A stretch of 64,000 bases of DNA from Gracilaria gracilis (lineage: Eukaryota; Rhodophyta; Florideophyceae; Gracilariales; Gracilariaceae): the NCBI GenBank assembly GCA_030374805.1, contig JARGSG010000258.1, forward strand, positions 186,001 to 250,000. The letters run 5' to 3'. How positions within the stretch are numbered: the stretch's first letter is position 1; each line of letters starts with the position of its first letter. A program made the translations under genes and the position numbers. Shown here piece after piece: positions 59,967 through 64,000 of this stretch. The notes under the pieces are model-generated. The model was given only the letters and a program-made list of their open reading frames with translations, made no database searches and had not been told where the DNA came from.

Positions 59967-61055
59967 CTAACCTTGTGGTGGTCCATAATGATTATCGTGA
60001 TGATCAACGACTTGCAAAGCCCTTGCGATCGCTTGCTGCGGTGTGGAAATACACCCTTCATGTGGAACAAATGCAGTTGGAGGCTGGGGATGGGACATTT
60101 GATTCGATTTGTTTGTTGTTCTTCGTCGTTTTGCTGGACGACGTCGTTCCATGAACGATTTTTTTCTCTTTCTAGACCGCCCGAGACCTGCGTTTGGGTT
60201 TACAATGACTCGTGTGGAGCCCACTGCAGGGCGAGGAAGGTGTGGACCTGTTGACCGAACTGGAAGTGGATGCTCTCCACCAACAGGGTACTTTCCGGCA
60301 TTCAATTGTTGCAGCTTGTGCCTTAGATACTTTTTCGGACTGTCCAAAGCAACCTGGCCAAATGATTGAGCGACTCTGTGCATCTGATCGCACAGTGCTT
60401 TGCAATCTGAGTACGTGACATACGATGAAATTGCGTCGTTCTCTTGCGATTGTAGCGTACAAACCACTTGTTCAACGTCTACATGTCCAGATTGAAGATG
60501 TTGCTGCTCACCTGATTGATTTACAGGTTGAACTTGGTTGCGATTGGACACATCTTGGGCAAGTCTAAGCTCGGTCTCGCGTCCCAAATGCTCTGGCGAT
60601 GGTCCCATTTCAGAACGAAAACGCAGTATATCTCTCAGACTCCAGTTTTGACTGTTTCGATTCCAGTACGCGTGCCATAGGTGTTCGATGCGAAACCGCC
60701 TGGTAATAACGGCTCTGAGTTGTGGCCATCTATCGCTAACGTCGGCGAATATGGCGAACAAGCGGGTCAAATGGGGGCACGGGATCCCCCACGCTGTGGT
60801 GTTTCGGCAGCTACAGTTTCCAGTAACGCCCTGGTCACTACCATTAGGGGAGTTGGTGAGGTATGCGTTGTACATCTCCGGATTACTTGGGTCTGAATTG
60901 AATGATCTTCTTAATTTGAACACTGCTAGCGGTTGAACTGATGACATGTCGAAACCCTGCGTATCGAGGTCGAAATTGAATGGCGCGTCCCGTGTAGGGA
61001 GGATCACGACCTCTGTGACTTTGAAGTACGGAGAAAAGCGCACGCTACAGTCCAT
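59967..61055 (-). CDS. SWIM zinc-finger protein, probable remnant of a MULE/FAR1-type transposase
   Basis: A 362-residue frame. The SWIM finger is NCSCRNTTAWGIPCPHLTRL (C-x-C-x9-C-x-H), which in MULE transposases and FAR1-type proteins follows the DDE transposase domain. Here the frame starts only about 90 residues before the SWIM, and an in-frame stop lies 14 codons upstream of the ATG, so the catalytic domain is absent. After the SWIM come helical and Gln-rich regions and a strong basic cluster (RSRKRKKSFMERRRPAKRRR), a likely nuclear signal. It could be a 5'-truncated transposon gene, a domesticated SWIM protein, or the last exon of a longer gene. An LTR retrotransposon begins about 100 bp upstream, which may have cut it. 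Confidence 0.55.
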   Translation of the reverse strand: MDCSVRFSPYFKVTEVVILPTRDAPFNFDLDTQGFDMSSVQPLAVFKLRRSFNSDPSNPEMYNAYLTNSPNGSDQGVTGNCSCRNTTAWGIPCPHLTRLFAIFADVSDRWPQLRAVITRRFRIEHLWHAYWNRNSQNWSLRDILRFRSEMGPSPEHLGRETELRLAQDVSNRNQVQPVNQSGEQQHLQSGHVDVEQVVCTLQSQENDAISSYVTYSDCKALCDQMHRVAQSFGQVALDSPKKYLRHKLQQLNAGKYPVGGEHPLPVRSTGPHLPRPAVGSTRVIVNPNAGLGRSRKRKKSFMERRRPAKRRRTTNKSNQMSHPQPPTAFVPHEGCISTPQQAIARALQVVDHHDNHYGPPQG

Positions 61056-61322
61056 GAATGTAGTGCAATGGCCCTTTACAGGGGATGCGCGTTACAGCTC
61101 TTCATAAGAGTTTGATCCGTTTCCGGTCTCGCCACCGCTAGATATGACTAGTTATTAGTTTATTATGCCCATTATGGGGTGCGCCTAGGAAGGGTAGTAA
61201 TTGTAGACACGTGTGTCTGCAGTGGCCCGATGTCGGGTGCGCCGTGGCAATCCCTCACGGGTAGTCCACGTGTAGTGTCATGGCCGGCAGTGCCGGTTAC
61301 TTAGATATTTACTTGATATTTT

Positions 61323-61359
61323 CAAGTGCCGTATATAAGTGGCGGCACTTGCCGCCACT
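61323..61359 (+). promoter_or_regulatory. TATA box embedded in two competing inverted repeats
   Basis: TATATAA (61332-61338) lies in the loop of CAAGTGCC (61323-61330) and GGCACTTG (61344-61351). The 3' arm of that repeat overlaps a second perfect inverted repeat, AGTGGCGGCA (61338-61347) with TGCCGCCACT (61350-61359). The two structures are mutually exclusive. Confidence 0.7.
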
Positions 61360-62083
61360 GTACGGAAGTAAACCTCAAGGAGGACTTTGGCTCTGACTTG
61401 TCGCAGCTTGCGCCCGACTCTAGCCCACTTCTTGGGAAAGTCGCCGCATATCCGGACTTGTCAACCGCCTCTACCATCGAGGAGTTCTGGACCGTCGTTA
61501 CGGCTATTTCTTTATTGTTTTTCCGTCACCATTGGTGCATCTTCCGTCATACGGCTCTTGCTGCTTCGCCCTGTTATACAGGTTGTCCCTTTTGGTATTG
61601 GGCTTGCCGCCCCACTCTCGTGAGTCAGTGCTCCGCTGCGCGGCTCATTTGTTGATCCCTCGTTGCCCATTCCGTTGGGTTGGATACTGCCATACGTATT
61701 GGTTCGTCCGACAGTGTCGGTTTCTAAAGCTGATTCTTCACCCCTCCACCTCCGACTGCACGCCCAGATCGGGGCCACCCGGACTTACACCCGGCTCGTG
61801 TTGGCCCTATCGGAGGGTTCTGCCGCTCGACTGCCCTTCACAGGGAGCAGGGCCTGAACACCCTGAGGTGCTCGTCCGCGACGCGGCTTGTTGTTTCCCG
61901 TCGAGGGCTTTGCACCACAAACTGGTCTCCCGACCTAGAATCGGCTTTGTTTGCCAACATTCGTTGGAGTTCGGCTCTGTTGTTTGGAGCCCAATCGTTG
62001 GGAGTGCCCGTTTCAACGTTTCCTTTATTGTCCGTTTTCGGAAGTCGCTCTGGTTGTGAATTGGCCGACTGTGTCGGATAACG

Positions 62084-64000
62084 ATGTCGTCCCGTGGCAA
62101 GGGTGGCCCCTCTAAGGCTGCTTCTGTGCCCGGAGCATCCGGATTTTCGCAGAGTTTGCCTCCGTTGCCGAAGGATATCCTGGATGTCTCAGGCAATGAC
62201 GACCGGAATCCGGCTTCCCGGGGTGCCCGTTCTGATACGGAGCCCCCCATCACCACTCGTGGACCCGCTGAATCCGCGCCTGCGGCACAATCCGCTACCG
62301 CGGCCGAAGCTATGTCGTCCAAGTCCGACGAGTTTACCCTCCGAGAAGTTGAGGCCCACGTGCGAATCCTGCAGAGTTCGCAGGTTGGCCTGAGTCAGGA
62401 GATAACGAAGATCCGGCAACGGCTTGATGAAGCCCATGTTCGGGATTTTTCGGACGACGTCCGTGTTCTACGGTCTGATGTCAACCAGATCATGGAAGAC
62501 CGACAAGTGTCGGCTGCCCTGCACGAGCAGGCTGCTGAACGCTTAAACCGCTTGGCGGCCCGTCTGGAGACGGTCGAGCAAACCATCATTGCTGATGCAG
62601 TTGTGCCCGGAGTTCCGGCTTCTGAGCATTCTCAGCATTCGCACCGCTCCCGGGATCGCCCGGCTCGAAAGAAGAAGGTCAAAGTGGAGTCTGACTCATC
62701 TTCTTCTTCCTCTTCTGAAGAGGAAGCCCACCAAGGGGGTTCTTCATCCGATTCGTCGGCAAGCGAGAACGACCGCTCTCGTCATCGCGCTTCCCATTCT
62801 CGGGCTACTGAAGCCACATATGGCGTTGCGCGAGGCCGTACGAAAGGACGGAAACACCTTGGATTAAAGGAGCTGAAGCCGACGAACTTACTGTATCGGA
62901 AGCTACTATCGTACCGATTTTATCGGCTAGAGGACACTACGCCACGGAGGACTCCTCGTGGAACTGGCAAGGTGCGAAATCATCTTCGCCAAATGGAGCT
63001 TACACTCAAGCCCCATAAGTTCTCGGGGGAGGATCCAATTCTGGTCTTGGACTTTCTTGCCCGCTTCGTAGCGGAAGCCGAAGTACTTCGGATGAGCGAG
63101 GCACAGGCCTACATCGCGCTGCCCTATTTTCTAACGGGGTTAGCCGAAGACCAATACAATTCGGTTCGTGGGTCGTCTCGAGCCTCCGAAGGAGGAGTTA
63201 CGTGCTGGCCGGAAGCGGTACAATATCTCCTACGCTCTTACGCGACAGGCAATGCGATACAGGGTGCTATACTCGCGCTGCGAGACACGAAGCAGAAAGC
63301 CGACGAGTCGGAAACTGTTTACTCCACACGCCTGAATAAGGCCTTTCACCGCTGTGGTAACGTGTACTCTGCGGCCGAGCGATGCACCATGTTTGTTGAT
63401 GGCTTAGACCGATCGATTCGGACTCTCGTTGCCCGTCGTCGGGAAGATAAACGCCGGATTACCTATCTGGAACTCGTACAATTTGCCCAAGCTGAGGGAG
63501 ATGCATTCCGAGCACGTGTCGGCACTAAGACGCATACGCGCCGACTCCTTCACTTGGAGGGCAGAGACTCTTCTTTGCCTCATTCACGAGGACCAGCCCA
63601 GGATGGGTACGACAACGTTCACCTGTTACAGGACGATGGTTCTATGCCAACATCGGAATTGCCGTCGACGACGGAACCGTCTTCTGCTGACGCAGACGCC
63701 GTTCTGTACGCCGGACGTCAAGTCCCGGCATTGCACGTGCCGCATTCTGGCGGATATCGTACGCAACGTCCTGGTTGGAGGGATCCCTATCCTCCACGAC
63801 AGGAGCGCCGACAGCCGAATCCGGAACCTCCGGGTCCCCGGCACCTTATTTGCCACACCTGTTACAGGCATGGACACATCGCTCCGAATTGTCTAATGCC
63901 CATCCGGGATATGGCGAAAATCATACCTCAGTATGAGTTGTTGACGCCCGCTGAACGGGAACGTGTTCCCAACAAATCGTACCTTCGTGCGAAGGCGGAA
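62084..64000 (+). CDS. gag: Retrotransposon Gag, 3' end outside the window
   Basis: The frame from ATG 62084 (MSSRGKGGPSKAASVP) is open for 639 codons to the window edge, with no stop. Residues about 90-170 form a coiled coil (VGLSQEITKIRQRLDEAH, LHEQAAERLNRLAARLET). A basic KKKVKVES region and a Ser/Glu-rich tract follow. The capsid-like part contains KPHKFSGEDPILVLDFLARF, YIALPYFLTGLAEDQY, AVQYLLRSYATG and ETVYSTRLNKAFHRC, in the manner of the retrotransposon gag domain. A CCHC zinc knuckle, CHTCYRHGHIAPNC, lies near 63850. It would package element RNA. Whether pol is fused or separate cannot be seen here. Confidence 0.85.
   Translation, partial: MSSRGKGGPSKAASVPGASGFSQSLPPLPKDILDVSGNDDRNPASRGARSDTEPPITTRGPAESAPAAQSATAAEAMSSKSDEFTLREVEAHVRILQSSQVGLSQEITKIRQRLDEAHVRDFSDDVRVLRSDVNQIMEDRQVSAALHEQAAERLNRLAARLETVEQTIIADAVVPGVPASEHSQHSHRSRDRPARKKKVKVESDSSSSSSSEEEAHQGGSSSDSSASENDRSRHRASHSRATEATYGVARGRTKGRKHLGLKELKPTNLLYRKLLSYRFYRLEDTTPRRTPRGTGKVRNHLRQMELTLKPHKFSGEDPILVLDFLARFVAEAEVLRMSEAQAYIALPYFLTGLAEDQYNSVRGSSRASEGGVTCWPEAVQYLLRSYATGNAIQGAILALRDTKQKADESETVYSTRLNKAFHRCGNVYSAAERCTMFVDGLDRSIRTLVARRREDKRRITYLELVQFAQAEGDAFRARVGTKTHTRRLLHLEGRDSSLPHSRGPAQDGYDNVHLLQDDGSMPTSELPSTTEPSSADADAVLYAGRQVPALHVPHSGGYRTQRPGWRDPYPPRQERRQPNPEPPGPRHLICHTCYRHGHIAPNCLMPIRDMAKIIPQYELLTPAERERVPNKSYLRAKAE

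Larger units (their letters stand above)
61145..64000 (+). mobile_element. 5' part of a second LTR retrotransposon, runs off the window
   Basis: A gag-type open frame (62084 to the edge) is preceded by about 940 bp of leader with promoter features (TATATAAG at 61332, strong hairpins). The left boundary is a guess: TGACTAGTTATTAG at 61145 could start the LTR. The LTR end and primer site cannot be fixed without the other LTR. Gag style suggests Ty3/gypsy-like, but pol is outside the window. Confidence 0.6.

Noticed and set aside
59625..60254. 209-codon plus frame at 59.6-60.3 kb
   Set aside because: Half of it is antisense to the SWIM-domain gene and the rest is Phe/Arg/Leu-rich without a domain.
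1..64000. CRISPR arrays, bacterial operons or ribosome-binding sites
   Set aside because: No direct-repeat/spacer pattern; gene content is nuclear eukaryotic.

Overview
This window is nuclear DNA of an intron-poor photosynthetic eukaryote, most likely a mesophilic red alga. The evidence is indirect. Nearly all recognisable genes are single open frames. One gene encodes a cycloeucalenol cycloisomerase, which implies sterol synthesis through cycloartenol. Two sugar-phosphate enzymes start with phenylalanine-containing plastid-type leaders (MQAFLAP and MSAFVPS). Two tRNA-Arg genes and a Ty1/copia element are of eukaryotic type. The species cannot be fixed from the sequence alone.

Layout. 0-12 kb is gene-dense: a C2H2 zinc-finger protein, a ceramide-1-phosphate/GLTP-type lipid transfer protein (-), a mitochondrial uS17 protein, a synaptogyrin-like MARVEL membrane protein with two introns (-), two identical tRNA-Arg(UCG), a THOC7-like mRNA export subunit, a coiled-coil/WD40 protein and glucose-6-phosphate isomerase (-). 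13-30 kb is gene-poor and rich in decayed repeats: a secreted heparinase-like polysaccharide lyase with a frame break, a deleted pseudogene copy of it, a third short fragment, a small secreted Cys-rich protein, a small C2H2-like protein and an AhpD-like protein. 31-36 kb holds a lysophospholipid acyltransferase-like protein, a plastid phosphoglucomutase/phosphomannomutase and a PTC7-like mitochondrial PP2C phosphatase, the last two sharing a divergent promoter.

36.8-43.1 kb is a nearly intact Ty1/copia retrotransposon: 307-bp LTRs, target duplication GCGTG, gag and pol linked by a UAAUG overlap, and an in-frame UAG inside gag. It split a CGCG-rich island upstream of a gamma-glutamylamine-cyclotransferase-like gene. 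46-54.6 kb holds a PH-domain protein, CPI1, an RMI2-like OB-fold protein, a 1002-residue protein joining SUMO-interacting-like motifs, a RING-like finger and a BIRC6/UBE2O/PHO2-type E2 domain (-), and ZNHIT1/SWC6. 55.5-58.3 kb has two diverged paralogues of an unrecognised secreted Cys-rich family. The right end has a SWIM zinc-finger protein, probably a transposase remnant, and the 5' part of a second LTR retrotransposon whose gag runs off the window.

Themes. Housekeeping genes cover sugar phosphates, sterols, lipid transfer, mRNA export, genome stability and chromatin. The secreted-protein genes sit in repeat-rich, lower-GC DNA, and each of the four has a TATA box about 115-125 bp before its ATG.
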